DNA of 64,000 nucleotides from Polytrichum commune (GCA_950295325.1 OX485804.1:7254001-7318000), one strand, 5' to 3'; counted from the stretch's first letter, positions 11,123-24,325 are shown. Notes: generated by a model not told the origin, from the letters alone. Program-made: numbers and translations.

Positions 11123-11322
11123 CTCATTGTTGAACTCTTGAGCTCCTTGACGGGAATTGGCATCTGAGACCTTCACAGCTACCTCTTGGCCATTTGCCAA
11201 CTTCCCCAAAAACACAGCACCAAAGCCTCCTTCTCCAATCTTGCTTTTGAAATTGTTGGTGGCCGATACAAGTTCAGGATAAGAGTATGCTTTTGCCCCT
11301 TGATTTGGAGCACTACTTCCTC
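11123..11322 (-). CDS. RLK exon 10: kinase N-lobe start
   Basis: '[13 protein letters not shown]', glycine loop '[10 protein letters not shown]' and catalytic lysine in 'VAVKV'. Donor GTAGGT, phase 0. Confidence 0.93.
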
Positions 11323-11443
11323 CTGTTGTATCCAGCATCGTAAAGAATCATTTAGATTGTGGCCCATCCAAAATGTGAGTATGTTGGTGATTTTGGGAAA
11401 CAAAATGACATGTATATTTCAATATTAGGAGAAGTAAATATAC

Positions 11444-11676
11444 CAGTTCCATTTTCGGAGGGCACTTTAGTGTTCGACGATGGAATTGTCTCCGGATTAC
11501 TCGATTTGAGTCGTTCTCGGCGCACGCAAAACACAACCAAACCAACAATGAACAGAAGGGCCGCTACACCTCCACCAGCCGCACCCGCTATAACCCCCAC
11601 ATTTGTGGATGTTGTTTGGTTTGATGGAGAAGGGGACGGAGAAGGGTGAGGTGCTAAGCCTGGGTTCCCTGTCACA
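11444..11676 (-). CDS. RLK exon 9: juxtamembrane and transmembrane
   Basis: Codes 'NVTGNPGLAP', a Pro/Ser stretch, then the helix 'VAALLFIVGLVVFCV' followed by a basic stop-transfer 'RRER'. Phases 2 in and 1 out. Confidence 0.92.
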
Positions 11677-11883
11677 CTGCCACATTCAACATGAAACATG
11701 AGCCATCCCAAACTATGTTCATGTTAATTTTGAGAAGCATGCAAATAGCAGCAGTGGTAATTCATGTCATCGCATGAAGACATCCAACAACGTCACAAGG
11801 AATTGAAGTAGCGTGCATGTGACTACATTCACAGCATGAAGCAAATGTGAAGTCAGTAAAGTTGAAGAGAAAGGAGTGCTCAC

Positions 11884-11909
11884 TTGACTGTCAACCCTGG
11901 TTTTGTCAG
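11884..11909 (-). pseudogene. RLK exon 8, downstream part
   Basis: Continues the broken exon as 'TKPGLTV' to a GTGAGC donor in phase 2. With the 48 bp of the upstream part and one copy of the 5-bp duplication, the original exon was 69 bp, matching its LRR-exon neighbours. Confidence 0.92.
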
Positions 11910-12882
11910 TGTCGCAACCCTTGCTAGGGCCCTTAATAATCTTGCCAATTTTCAATTCTAGCAAAGGTTACGAGTCGCTAACCCTTCGCATTCCGCCATG
12001 CTAATGGATAGCTCCTCTTACCCCGGACCAATAGTTCATAGGAGGGAACCAACCCTCCTACTTTGCTTTCGGGACTCACCCCTTAATCGGTAACCCATTT
12101 CCCCAATGTGGACTTCCATCCATGGAAGTCCAATCCTATGTTGATCATCGCGTTGCCGGAGCAACACTACAACAACCCGAAGCATACTAGGCAACTATGG
12201 CCTCACAATAGGCCAAAGCCCATGGAGGCCTTGCCGTTCGGCCTCGGGTGGGTGAGGCCACACCACCTCACCCATATAAGCCTCTAGGACTTCACGCGGG
12301 GCCCCTACCCCACCGTCAACCAACCTCTTGTCTCCCTACCAAGAGTTGGGGCCAAGTGGACATTTTCCTTTAGCAGCTGGGCCTAGAAGCCCCCAGCAGC
12401 TTCAGACCATCATAACTTCCTTGTATGATGTCTGATTCCAGCAACCAACCACTCCATCTTCATCTACGCTTCACGCAGATGCCGATGGACTCCTCACTTG
12501 CCCCATTCGGGCAAGTCTTGAGGAAGTTATGCCTGTTTGAACCTTGGCAGTCCCGGGAATCACTCCCAGCCACTGCTGTACCAGGGCGCTGTCCCGGGAC
12601 AGCACCCCACTCAAATGGCCATAACTCCTAGCTCACACCTCCGATTGAGGTGATCTTGAGCATTCTAGAATCACCACGCCATGAGCTACGCATAGCTCAT
12701 GGCCTCACCCTCATGCCTCCTAGTCTTTGTGGGTGGGAGGCGTTCCCAACGCCCGGGGCCCTCACCCACACTAGGATCACTTGGGCCCTCTCACCAACGG
12801 CGCCACAAGTCCCGGGTGTCACTCCGGGGTCCCCCTTGTGCCCATGGTGTTTCGGCCACTCCTCATGGAGAGGTGCGCGACA
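11910..12882 (-). repeat. 3' LTR of element 2
   Basis: Begins TGTCGCAACC on plus and ends GCGACA. The polypurine tract in complement abuts at 12883-12894. A TATA-like box on minus lies near 12272-12282 and would fire towards RLK exons 8b-15. Confidence 0.95.
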
Positions 12883-14019
12883 CTCACCCCCACCAAACGG
12901 AGTCGATGCCCTCATCGACTATACTCGTAGTCGGCACACCAATTCTCAAGTTGCCATCCTCTATGGTGCGGCATTGTGTTTACCTTAGGGCGCGACCCCC
13001 ACAATGCATCTTCAAATTTGGCATGGTCCCAAAGGTGTCGTTCCTAGGTGGTCCGTTAGCGACCTTGGAACTCCTCCAAGGACCTAACCTATACTAGACC
13101 CACCTACTTTGGGACTCACTTGGGTTGCCCCTCCTTTGGGGCCTCCCCCGTTAGGCTCCACTAGCCTAACATGACACATCTAGGCGAGACCTCAACGCTT
13201 CCACTAAGTTGTCTCGGTTGCAACTCCGAGATGGCTTTCCATTGTTAAGCCACGCCTCGATCGCACGGGGGTGATGCCAAGTCCCGCCCGACTCGGTTCC
13301 CACTTTGCTCTTTCGAGACATGGGTTCATGACTCCCATGCGCCAACTCTTGTTAGCTCGCAGGTAGCACTTTTATGAGCACGCGCCATCACCTTGTCCCC
13401 GCCCGGACAAGCCCACAACTAAGAAGTTTCTTGGTTTTATCCAAGGCCCCTCCAAGCCATGGCCCCCAATTACTCGGCTTACCCAACCTAGTTTGGCATG
13501 TCTATTCCCCCTCTTCCATTAACCGAGCACAAGTACAAGACTAGGACCTCATCTCATACTTTTCTCTTTGCACCACTAAAGTTTGGACTTTATTCCCTCA
13601 AGCCAAAGAACAAGTGCATGTTGTGGAGCAATTAACCTCGAAGCTATGTTTGCTACTAGAGTCTCTCCCCCACTAAAGGAGATTGATGTCCTCATCAATG
13701 CCTACGCTTCTTTTTATTGGAATGTCTAGCCTTAGTTTCTTCAAAGTGCTTCACCAATTCATTGGTGGTGACCATGTCTCTTGCCGCCACCCAAGCGGTT
13801 TCTTTCTCATGGTATCCTCAGCATTTCACCAAGTATTCCTTTGTACTTTTTCTTTCCTTTTCACTTGGGCTTCCTACACTTGAGGATGCCCTCTTACCTC
13901 ATGTTCCAAATGACGTCCACAAGGTCGGGAGGTGGCCTAATCACTTGCTTGTGATCGGGCCACAAGGTGTCGTCCTAAAATGACTTTCGTAATGAGACAT
14001 GAAATGTCGGATGCACTTT

Positions 14020-15160
14020 GATCTCCGGCGGTAATTCCAACTTATATATGTCCTTGAACACTTGTTCCACAATGGAAAACGAAGCTCCAATTTTGGACAT
14101 GAACTTTGGAGTGAGGCCTTCCGGCTAAGTGAAGTTGTTCACATTCAACAACGCCTTTTGGCCCACCTCATACTCCACTTCGCGTCTTCCGACATTGATT
14201 TGCACTCCGTAGCACCTTCGGGCTTTCTCCACCAACAACTTGGTCATCTCCAAGACTTGTTCACGCTTCTTGGCCAAATCCTCACCATCTTGGTTGAACT
14301 CTAGTGTTGAATGTGCCCCCTCGAGAGCTAGGTTAATAGGTTGGAGCGCATCCACTCCATAAGCCACCACCAAAGACCACCCCTTGGTAGCCAAGTGCGT
14401 GGCTACATTGCAATTACACTCCGCTCGACCCACATAGTCCGCCCAATCTCCTTGGTCCGCCCCCACCAAGTTCCTCAAGTATTGCTTCAAGACTCCATTC
14501 ACACGCTCCGATTTCCCATTCATTTGGGAATGCAAGGTCGTGTTAAACCTTAGTTTCATTCTGACCTCCTTAGAGAAATGCATTGAAAATGCACTTGTGA
14601 ACTTTGGATCTTGATCCCACACAATCACTCTTGGCAACCCGTGGTGCCTCAACCATCCTTTGAGAAAAGGCTATGCGGTCTCCAACGCGGTGGCGGTTCC
14701 CACAATCGGCACCATGTGTGACAACTTGGCAAACCGCTCTACCATCAACAAGATGGCATCATACCCATGTGACTCCGGCAAACTTGTAATCAAGTCCATG
14801 CACATACTATGCCATGACGCCGACGGGATAGGCAACGGTTGCAAGAAACCGCCTTGCTTTTGGTAAGAGGCTCGGTTCACTTGGCACTTTATTCACGCCT
14901 TCACAAAGTGGGTTATATCCTCCTTTATGCACCCCCAATGGTACCTCTTTGACACCATTCTATGGCGGTTGTTTCTTTCTCCTTTATGGCCGGCAATAGG
15001 ACTATCATATTCCTCCTTCAAAACCGATAGCCTCAACTTGCCTTGTGGCACATATACCCAACTTTGCTTGCAATTGAACAATCCGTCCACCAACTTAACC
15101 TCTTTGAGCACCTTGGTCTTGCGAAGCTCACCTAAAAGCTTTTGTGCTTTGGGGTAGTTA
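14020..15160 (-). pseudogene. Integrase remnant of element 2
   Basis: Zinc-binding part at 14893-15111, catalytic core at 14125-14880 with 'MDLITSLPESHGYDAILL', 'VIVWDQDPKFTSAF' and 'HSQMNGKSERVNGVLKQYL'. Stops separate the pieces at the same places as in element 1. Confidence 0.85.
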
Positions 15161-15399
15161 ATTTACCCCTCCCGTATCTTGCATTACAAGTTTCCTTCGC
15201 CGGCACACATTAGCCACAAGGTTTGGATGGTTCTCATTGCTTGGAACTCTTCCGGTCTACTTCGCGCATCCGGCACCACATTTCCACGGTCCGGTTTGTG
15301 GATCAAATCCACGTTCATAAGCGCCAAACTATCATGCCACCGCAATGACTTGGCGCTCACTTGCGCTTGAATGTCAAAATTCTTTTAGGACACATTGTC

Positions 15400-16371
15400 T
15401 GTCGCAACCCTTGCTAGGTCCCTTAATAATCTTGCCAATTTTCGTTTCTAGCAAAGGTTACGAGCGCTAACCCTTCGCATTCCGCCATGCTAATGGATAG
15501 CTCCTCTTACCCCGGACCAATAGTTCATAGGAGGGAACCAACCCTCCTACTTTGCTTTCGGGACTCACCCCTTAATCGGTTACCCATTTCCCCAATGTGG
15601 ACTTCCATCCATGGAAGTCCAATCCTATGTTGATCATCGCGTTGCCGGAGCAACACTACAACAACCCGAACCATACTAGGCAACTATGGCCTCACAATGG
15701 GCCAATGCCCATGGAGGCCGTGCCGTTCGGCCTCGGGTGGGTGAGGCCACACCACCTCACCCATATAAGCCTCTAGGACTCTACGCGGGACCCCTACCCC
15801 ACCGTCAAGAGACCTCTTGTCTCTCTACCAAGAGTTGGGGCCAAGTGGACATTTTCCCTTAGCTGCTGGGCCTAGAAGCCCCTAGCAGCTTCAGACCATC
15901 ATAACTTCCTTGTTTGGTGTCTGATCTTAACAACCAACCACTCCATCTTCATCTACGCTTCACGTAGATGCCGATGGACTCCTCACTGGCCCCATTTGGG
16001 CAAGTATTGACGAAGTTATGCCTGTTTGAACCTTGGCAGTCCCGGGAATCACTCCCAGGCACTGCAGTACCAGGGCGCTGTCCCGGGACAGCGCCCCACT
16101 TAAATGGCCATAACTCCTAGCTCACACCTCCGATTGAGGTGTTCTTGAGCATTCTAGAATCACCACGCCATGAGCTACGCATAGCTCATGGCCTTACCCT
16201 TGTGCCTCCTAGTCTCCGTGGGTGGGAGGCGTTCCCAACGCCCGGGGCCCTCACCCACACTAGGATCACTTGGGCCCTCTCACCAACGGCGCCACAAGTC
16301 CCGGGTGTCACTCCGGGGTCCCCCTTGTGCCCATGGTGTTTCGGCCACTCCTCATGGAGAGGTGCGCGATA
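15400..16371 (-). repeat. 3' LTR of element 3
   Basis: Ends GCGATA instead of GCGACA, followed by the polypurine tract in complement at 16372-16383. Confidence 0.94.
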
Positions 16372-17509
16372 CTCACCCCCACCAAACGGAGTCGATGCCC
16401 TCATCGACTATACTCGTAGTCGGCACACCAATTCTCAAGTTGCCATCCTCTATGGTGCGGCATTGTGTTTACCTTAGGGCGCGACCCCCACAATGCATCT
16501 TCAAATTTGGCATAGTCCCAAAGGTGTCGTTCCTAGGTGGTCCGTTAGCGACCTTGGATCTCTCATCCAAGGACCTAACCTATACTAGACCCACCTACTT
16601 TGGGACTCACTTGGGTTGCCCCTCCTTTGGGGCCTCCCCCGTTAGGCTCCACTAGCCTAACGTGACACATCTAGGCGAGACCTCAACACTTCCACTAAGT
16701 TGTCTCGGTTGCAACTCCGAGATGGCTTTCCATTGTTAAGCCACGCCTCGATCGCACGGGGGTGATGCCAAGTCCCGCCCGACTCGGTTCCCACTTTGCT
16801 CTTTCGAGACATGGGTTCATGACTCCCATGCGCCAACCCTCGTTAGCTCGCGGGTAGCACTTTTATGAGCACGCGCCATCACCTTGTCCCCGCCCGGACA
16901 AGCCCACAACTAAGAAGTTTCTTGGTTTTATCCAAGGCCCCTCCAAGCCATGGCCCCCAATTACTCGGCTTACCCAACCTAGTTTGGCATGTCTATTCCC
17001 CCTCTTCCACTAACCAAGCACAAGTACAAGACTAGGACCTCATCTCATACTTTTCTCTTTGCACCACTAAAGTTTGGACTTTATTCCCTCAAGCCAAAGA
17101 ACAAGTTCATGTTGTGGAGTAATTAACCTCGAAGCTAACTGTGCTACTAGCGTCTCTCCCCCACTAAAGGAGATTGATGTCCTCATCAATGCCTATGCTT
17201 CATTTTATTGGAATCCTTAGCCTTAGTTTCTTCAAAGTGCTTCACCAATTCATTGGTGTTCACCATGTCTCTTGCCGCCACCCAAGCGGTTTTTTTTTTC
17301 ATGGTATCCTCACCATTTCACCAAGTGCTCTTTTGTACATTTTCCTTCATTTTCACTTGGGCTTCCTACACTTGAGGGTGCCCTCCTACCTCATGTTCCA
17401 AATGGCCTCCACAAGGTCGGGACGTGGCCTAATCACTTGCTTGTGATCGGGCCACAAGGTGTCGTCCTAAAATGACTTTCATAATGAGACATGAAATGTC
17501 GGATGCACT

Positions 17510-18650
17510 TTGATGTCCGGCGGTAATTCCAACTTATACATGTCCTTGAACACTTGTTCCACAATGGAAAACGAAGCTCCAATTTTGGACATGAACTTTT
17601 GGAGTAAGGCCTTTGGGCAAGGTGAAGTTGTCCACATTCAACAACACCTTATTGGCCCACCTCATACTCCACTTCGCGTCTTCCGGCATTGATTTGCACT
17701 CCGTAGCACCTTCGGGCTTTCTCCACCAACAACTTGGTCATCTCCAAGACTTGTTTACCATCCTTGGCCAAGTCCTCACCATCTTGGTTGAACTCTAGTG
17801 TTGAATGTGCCCCCTCGAGAGCTAGGTTAATAGGTTGGAGCGCATCCACTCCATAAGCCACCACCAAAGACCACCCCTTGGTAGCCAAGTGCGTGGCTAC
17901 ATTGCAATTACACTCCGCTCGACCCACATAGTCCACCCAATCTCCTTGGTCCGCCCCCACCAAGTTCCTCAAGTATTGCTTCAAGACTCCATTCACACGC
18001 TCCGTTTTCCCATCCATTTGGGAATGCAAGGCCGTGCTAAACCTTAGTTTCATTCCGACCTCCTTAGAGAAATGCATTGAAAATGCACTTGTGAACTTTG
18101 AATCTTGATCCCACACAATCACTCTTGGCAACCCGTGGTGCCTCAACCATCCTTTGAGAAAAGGCTATGCGGTCTCCAACGCGGTGGCGGTTCCCACAAC
18201 CGGCACCATGTGTGCCAACTTGGCAAACCGCTCTACCATGAACAAGATGGCATCATACCCATGTGACTCCGGCAAACTTGTGATCAAGTCCATGCACATA
18301 CTATGCCATGGCGCCGACGGGATAGGCAACAATTGCAAGAAACCGCCTTGCTTTTGGTAAGAGGCTCGGTTCACTTGGCACTTTATTCACGCCTTCACAA
18401 AGTGGGTTATATCCTCCTTTATGCACCCCAAATGGTACCTCTTTGACACCATTCTATGGCGGTTGTTTCTTTCTCCTTTATGGCCGGCAATAGGACTATC
18501 ATATTCCTCCTTCAAAACCGATAGCCTCAACTTGCCTTGTGGCACATACACCCAACTTTGCTTGCACTTGAACAATCCGTTCACCAACTTAACCTCTTTG
18601 AGCACCTTGCTCTTGCGAAGCTCACCTCAAAGCTTTTGTGCTTTGGGGTA
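17510..18650 (-). pseudogene. Integrase remnant of element 3
   Basis: Zinc-binding piece 18387-18605 and core pieces 18165-18374 and 17649-18146 with the Asp, Asp and Glu motifs as in element 1. Separated by stops. Confidence 0.85.
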
Positions 18651-19039
18651 GTTAATTTACCCCTCCCGTATCTTGCATCACAAGTTTCCTTTGCCGGCAC
18701 ACATTAGCCACAAGGTTTGGATGGTTCTCATTGCTTGGAACTCTTCCGGTCTACTTCGCGCATCCGGCACCACATTTCCACGGTCCGGTTTGTGGATCAA
18801 ATCCACGTTCATAAGCGCCAAACTATCATGCCACCGCAATGACTTGGCGCTCACTTGCGCTTGTATGTCAAAATTCTCTTAGGACACATTGTCCATGTAG
18901 ACCTTTGCTTTGTGCGACCTCAAATAGTGTCGCCACATTTTCAAGCAATGCACTACGACAAAGAAGTTCTTTGTCATGAGTTGCTTGTCTTCTTTGACAA
19001 CCATCGAGCTTCATGCTCCCATATACAATGGCCATCCAA

Positions 19040-19905
19040 TTACACATAATCCACCATTGGCAAAGTCGCTCACCCCCGTATGCACCTCAAAAGGTTTGTC
19101 AAGCTCCGCGAACTTGAGCACGGGCGTCTAAGAACACTTGTTCTCAAGCTCCCGAAAGACTTGGTGGCAAGGCTCATCCCACTCTTGGGATAGCCATTTC
19201 TTCCACAAGTCGGATAAGGTCGGATAACCATCAAGCTTAACGCTCTCATATGCAATGGCCATCCATCTTACGTTAACCATCCGCCAATGGCAAAGTCACT
19301 CGCCCCCCGTATGCACCTCAAAAGGTTTGTCAAACTCCGCGAACTTGAACACGGGTGGCAAAGACAACTTTGTATTAAGCTCCCCAAAGACTTTGGGGCA
19401 AGGCTCATCCCACTCTTGAGATAGCCATTTCTTTCACAAGTCGCACAAGGTTTGACAACCTTTAAGCTTAATGCTCCCATATGCAATGGGCATCCATCTT
19501 GGATCAACATCCGCCAATGGTAAAGTTACTCGCCCCCGTATGCAACTCAAAAGGTTTGTCAAATTTCGCAAACTTGAGCACGGGCGGCGAAGAGAACTTG
19601 GTTTTAAGCTCCTTAAAGACTTGGTGGCAAGGCTCATCCCACTTTTGGGATAGCCATTTCTTGCATAAGTTGGACCAGGTTGGACAACCATCGAGCTTCA
19701 TGCTCTTATAATATGCAATGGTCATCTATTTTGCCTCAACATCCGCCAATGCTAAAGTCACTCGCCCCCGTATGCACCTCAAAAGATTTGTCAAAGTCCG
19801 CGAACTTAAGCACGGGCGGCGGAGAGAACTTGTTTTTGAGCTCCCCAAAGGCTTGGTGACAAGGTTCATCCCACTCTTGGGATAGCCATTTCCTCAATAA
19901 GTTGA
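19040..19905 (-). repeat. RNase H tandem array of element 3, 4 units
   Basis: The phrase GGGATAGCCATTTC or a close variant recurs at about 19188, 19418, 19648 and 19878, spacing about 230 bp. One unit more than in elements 1 and 2. Confidence 0.83.
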
Positions 19906-20263
19906 ATAAGGTCCTAGCAACCTTAGAAAACTCTCGAATGAAGTTGTGGTACTAATTGGCTAGGCCAAGAAATGACCTAAGCCTTTTTTGAATCAAGGGC
20001 CAATTCTCCTTTTGGATTGCCTTGACATTCTTCATGTTCGTCCACCAACTTCCTTTGTCACCACACACCTCAAGAACTCAATCTCTCGTTGAGCAAAGTT
20101 ATTTTTCACTCCTTGGCGGTAATGTTTTTTTGGGCAACACATTGGTGAATACATCCTTGTATCTCACCAACATCACACCAATGTTGTTTGGGGGAGGCCC
20201 ATCTTTCCTAGCCTCCCCATACGTTCCTTGGAGTTGCTCCAATTGAACCACGACCATAATTTT

Positions 20264-21353
20264 TTATTTTTTATTTTTATTTTTCATTCGGTCCATTAGG
20301 ACCAAATTCAACTTAGGTCCTCCTACCATAGGAGTCCTTGTTAATTTGAACTTCAATTCTTTGCCATTATGACACATCATAATGCACGGCAAGCACACCG
20401 GCTTGCACCTCACATCTATCATGTGAGTTTCAAAGAAGGCGGCCTTCACAATGACATGCATTTCATCTATTTCACTTGGTGTGAAATTTTGACAAAAATC
20501 CAATGTCCCACATTGAAAGGTTACATGCATCGCGGCCTCCTTTGTCTCATGCGGTTCGCCCTTTGTAAACCGCACCTTGGTGGGCTTGCCCGCTCTACCA
20601 ATCGGCAAGCCCCAACTCCCTTATGAGTTTTGGGCTCAAGAAGGAGTGGTAGCCTCTTTGTCAATACATGAGACATTTGTCCCATTCATTTGAGCCTCAA
20701 GGTACAAAAGACTTGGCCTCGGCTTAAGGCTACTAGCCTTGGCCACAATATCATCGTCTTACATTCGGTCCGCGGCATAAGTATTATTTGGCGTGGTACC
20801 TATCTCCCCTCAACGTCCATTGTTGTAAGGCACCGCAAAATTTCTTATTGGGGTCATCGGCTTTAATGCTCGTTGCAATTTTGATGATCCCCGCCACAAC
20901 CTCAATAAACTTTGGGAAATTAGAACTTGGTATTCACCACCCGCTTTTGAAACCCCATCTAAAACGATGTGTTTCTTGGCCAACTAGTCAATCTTAGTTG
21001 TACCATTCGTTATGGTGGTTAAATCGCAAACATAGGCCTAAAAGCCTTGAGTGCCGTATTTGCACCCATTCCAACTTCACCACATTCTAAGCAATTTGGA
21101 TTGGAATTTCAATCCAACATTACCACCGTCCAAGCTTTCGGATGCCTTCGGTATTCTAGCCCCCGAATACTTTTCGAGGTTTGCGGGAGCCCTTTCAAAG
21201 CACTCCTCCATTTTCCTCACCGAATCCACCCTCATGCCCACCATTGTCATTAGAATCAATGGTATGGTCAAAATCCACTTGCACATAATCCTTGTTCCAA
21301 TTTGAGCCTCACAACCTTTTGGAAACCCCGGGCTCACCATCATAACCCGCATT
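20264..21353 (-). pseudogene. gag and protease-region remnants of element 3
   Basis: Protease-region piece at 20264-20608 and gag N-terminal piece at 21077-21352 ('MVSPGFPKGCEAQIGTR'). The Cys-rich array seen in element 2 is reduced here. Confidence 0.55.
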
Positions 21354-21402
21354 TTTAATAGCCATGTCTACCTCAAAGTGCTAGCTCAAAAATTGGAACC
21401 CT

Positions 21403-21414
21403 GCTCTGATACCA
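21403..21414 (-). other. Primer-binding site of element 3
   Basis: GCTCTGATACCA on plus, two bases from the 5' LTR. Confidence 0.9.
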
Positions 21415-21416
21415 CG

Positions 21417-22388
21417 TGTCGCAACCCTTGCTAGGTCCCTTAATAATCTTGCCAATTTTCGTTTCTAGCAAAGGTTACGAGCGCTAACCCTTCGCATTCC
21501 GCCATGCTAATGGATAGCTCCTCTTACCCCGGACCAATAGTTCATAGGAGGGAACCAACCCTCCTACTTTGCTTTCGGGACTCACCCCTTAATCGGTAAC
21601 CCATTTCCCCAATGTGGACTTCCATCCATGGAAGTCCAATCCTATGTTGATCATCGCGTTGCCGGAGCAACACTACAACAACCCGAACCATACTAGGCAA
21701 CTATGGCCTCACAATGGGCCAATGCCCATGGAGGCCGTGCCGTTCGGCCTCGGGTGGGTGAGGCCACACCACCTCACCCATATAAGCCTCTAGGACTCTA
21801 CGCGGGACCCCTACCCCACCGTCAAGAGACCTCTTGTCTCTCTACCAAGAGTTGGGGCCAAGTGGACATTTTCCCTTAGCTGCTGGGCCTAGAAGCCCCT
21901 AGCAGCTTCAGACCATCATAACTTCCTTGTTTGGTGTCTGATCTTAACAACCAACCACTCCATCTTCATCTACGCTTCACGTAGATGCCGATGGACTCCT
22001 CACTTGCCCCATTTGGGCAAGTATTGACGAAGTTATGCCTGTTTGAACCTTGGCAGTCCCGGGAATCACTCCCAGGCACTGCAGTACCAGGGCGCTGTCC
22101 CGGGACAGCGCCCCACTTAAATGGCCATAACTCCTAGCTCACACCTCCGATTGAGGTGTTCTTGAGCATTCTAGAATCACCACGCCATGAGCTACGCATA
22201 GCTCATGGCCTTACCCTTGTGCCTCCTAGTCTCCGTGGGTGGGAGGCGTTCCCAACGCCCGGGGCCCTCACCCACACTAGGATCACTTGGGCCCTCTCAC
22301 CAACGGCGCCACAAGTCCCGGGTGTCACTCCGGGGTCCCCCTTGTGCCCATGGTGTTTCGGCCACTCCTCATGGAGAGGTGCGCGACA
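21417..22388 (-). repeat. 5' LTR of element 3
   Basis: 972 bp, TGTCGC...GCGACA, followed by the TTGTC duplication. Confidence 0.95.
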
Positions 22389-22459
22389 TTGTCCATATAG
22401 ACCTTTGCTTTGTGCGACCCCAAATAGTGTCGCCACATCTTCAAGTAAGGCACTACGGC

Positions 22460-23165
22460 AAAGAAGTTGTTTGGCATGAGTTGGTTGTCTTCTTTGACAA
22501 CCATCGAGCTTCATGCTCCCATATGCAATGGCCATCCATCTTAAATCAACAATCCGCCATTGGCAAAGTCATTCACCCCCGTATGCACCTCAAAAGGTTT
22601 GTCAAGCTCCGCGAACTTGAGCACGGGCGTCTAAGAGAACTTGCTCTCAAGCTCCCCAAAGACTTGGTGGCAAGGCTCCTCCCACTCTTGGGATAGCCAA
22701 TTCTTCCACAAGTCGGATAAGGTCGGATAACCATCAAGCTTAACGCTCTCATATGCAATGGCCATCCATCTTACGTTAACCATCCGCCAATGGCAAAGTC
22801 ACTCGCCCCCCCGTATGCACCTCAAAAGGTTTGTCAAGCTCCGCGAACTTGAACACGGGTGGCAAAGACAACTTTGTATTAAGCTCCCCAAAGACTTGGG
22901 GACAAGGCTCATCCCACTCTTGGGATAGCCCTTTCTTTCACAAATCGCACTAGGTTCGACAACCATTAAGCTTAATGCTCCCATATGCAATGGGCATCCA
23001 TCTCGGATCAACATCCGCCAATGGTAAAATTACTCGCCCCCATATGCACCTCAAAAGGTTTGTTAAAGTCCGCGAATTTAAGCACGGGCGGCGAAGAGAA
23101 CTTGTTTTTGAGCCCCCCAAAGGCTTGGTGACAAGGCTCATCCCACTCCTGGGATAGCCATTTTC
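22460..23165 (-). repeat. RNase H tandem array of element 2, 3 units
   Basis: The phrase for 'KWLSQ' recurs at about 22693, 22922 and 23150, spacing about 229 bp. It is homologous to 2843-3520. Confidence 0.82.
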
Positions 23166-23483
23166 CTCAATAAGTTGAATAAGGTCCTAGGAACCTTAGA
23201 AAACTCTCGAATGAAGTTGTGGTACTAATTGGCTAGGCCAACAAATGACCTAAGCCCTTTTGAATCAAGGGCCAATTCTCCTTTTGGATTGCCTTGACAT
23301 TCTTCATGTTCGTCCACCAACTTCATTTATCACCACATACCTCAAGAGCTCAATCTCTCGTTGAGCAAAGTTATTTTTCACTTCTTGGCGGTAATTTTTT
23401 TTTTTTTGGGCAACACATTGGTGAATACATCCTTGTATTTCACCAACATCACACAATTGTTGTTTGGGGGAGGCCCATCTTTC

Positions 23484-23873
23484 CTAGCCTCCCCATACGT
23501 TCCTTGGAGTTGCTCCAATTGAACCACGACCATTATGCTTTCTATTTTTCATTTGATCCATTAAGACCAAATTCAACTTAGGTCCTCCTACCATAGGAGT
23601 CCTTGTCAATTTGAACTTCAATTCTTTGCCATTATGACACATCATAATGCACCGCAAGCACACCGGCTTGCACCTCACATCTATCATGTAAGTTTCAAAG
23701 AAGACGGCCTTCACAATGACATGCATTTTATCTATTTCACTTGGTGTGAAATTTTGACAAAAATCCAATGTCCCACATTGAAAGGTTACATGCATCGCGG
23801 CCTCCTTTGTCTCATGCGGTTTGCCCTTTCCAAACCGCACCTTGGTGGGCTTGCCCGCTCTATCAATCGGCAA
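23484..23873 (-). pseudogene. Protease-region remnant of element 2
   Basis: Open for 129 codons and nearly the same as the copy at 2136-2525. No clear catalytic D[TS]G is seen. Confidence 0.5.
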
Positions 23874-24013
23874 GCCCTAACTCCCTTGTGAATTTTGGGC
23901 TCAAGAAGGAATGGCTTGCCTCTTTGTCAACCCATGAGACAATTCTCCCATTCATTTGAGCCTCAAGGTACAAAAGACTTGGCCTTGGCTAAAGGCTACT
24001 AGCCTAGGCCACA

Positions 24014-24325
24014 ATGCCATCGTCTTACATTCGGTCCTCGGCAACTTGGCTTGGCTTGGTCCGCAAAGCCAACTTTAAACATTTCGTCCGCGGGACAAAT
24101 TGGTTTGGTGCCACAAAACCAATTTCTAATAGTTTGTCCGCAAAACAAACATGTTTTGCCTTGGTAGCACAAAGCCACCTTCCCACACTCCGTCCGCGGC
24201 ACGAACATGAATTGCCTTGGTAGGACAAACCCACCTCCCAACATTCCGTCCGCGGCACAAGTATGATTTGCTTTGGAAGCATAAAGCCACCTTTCAACAT
24301 TCCGTCCGCGGCTCCAACATGTTTT
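24014..24325 (-). repeat. Cys-rich tandem repeat in gag of element 2
   Basis: Imperfect units of about 60-66 bp repeat four to five times, each with a plus-strand TCCGTCCGCGG core. In translation they give recurring 'RGRNV..RW' and 'CGK'-like Cys pieces, plausibly a decayed zinc-knuckle array. Element 1 keeps about three units (1850-2010); element 3 keeps roughly one (20740-20800). Confidence 0.55.

Larger units (their letters stand above)
15400..22388 (-). mobile_element. Ty3/gypsy element 3, nested in element 2
   Basis: 6989 bp. LTRs are 15400-16371 and 21417-22388, both 972 bp with about three differences by eye. Target duplication TTGTC at 15395-15399 and 22389-22393. It sits in the RNase H region of element 2, in the same orientation. 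The interior has the same deletion of the RT core, and its RNase H array has four units. Confidence 0.96.

Noticed and set aside
12650..13097. Long open frames inside the LTRs (also 5516-6032, 16139-16655, 22156-22696)
   Set aside because: They cross LTR boundaries, overlap on both strands in several frames, and follow from the LTR's GC-rich, stop-poor sequence. They match no known protein.
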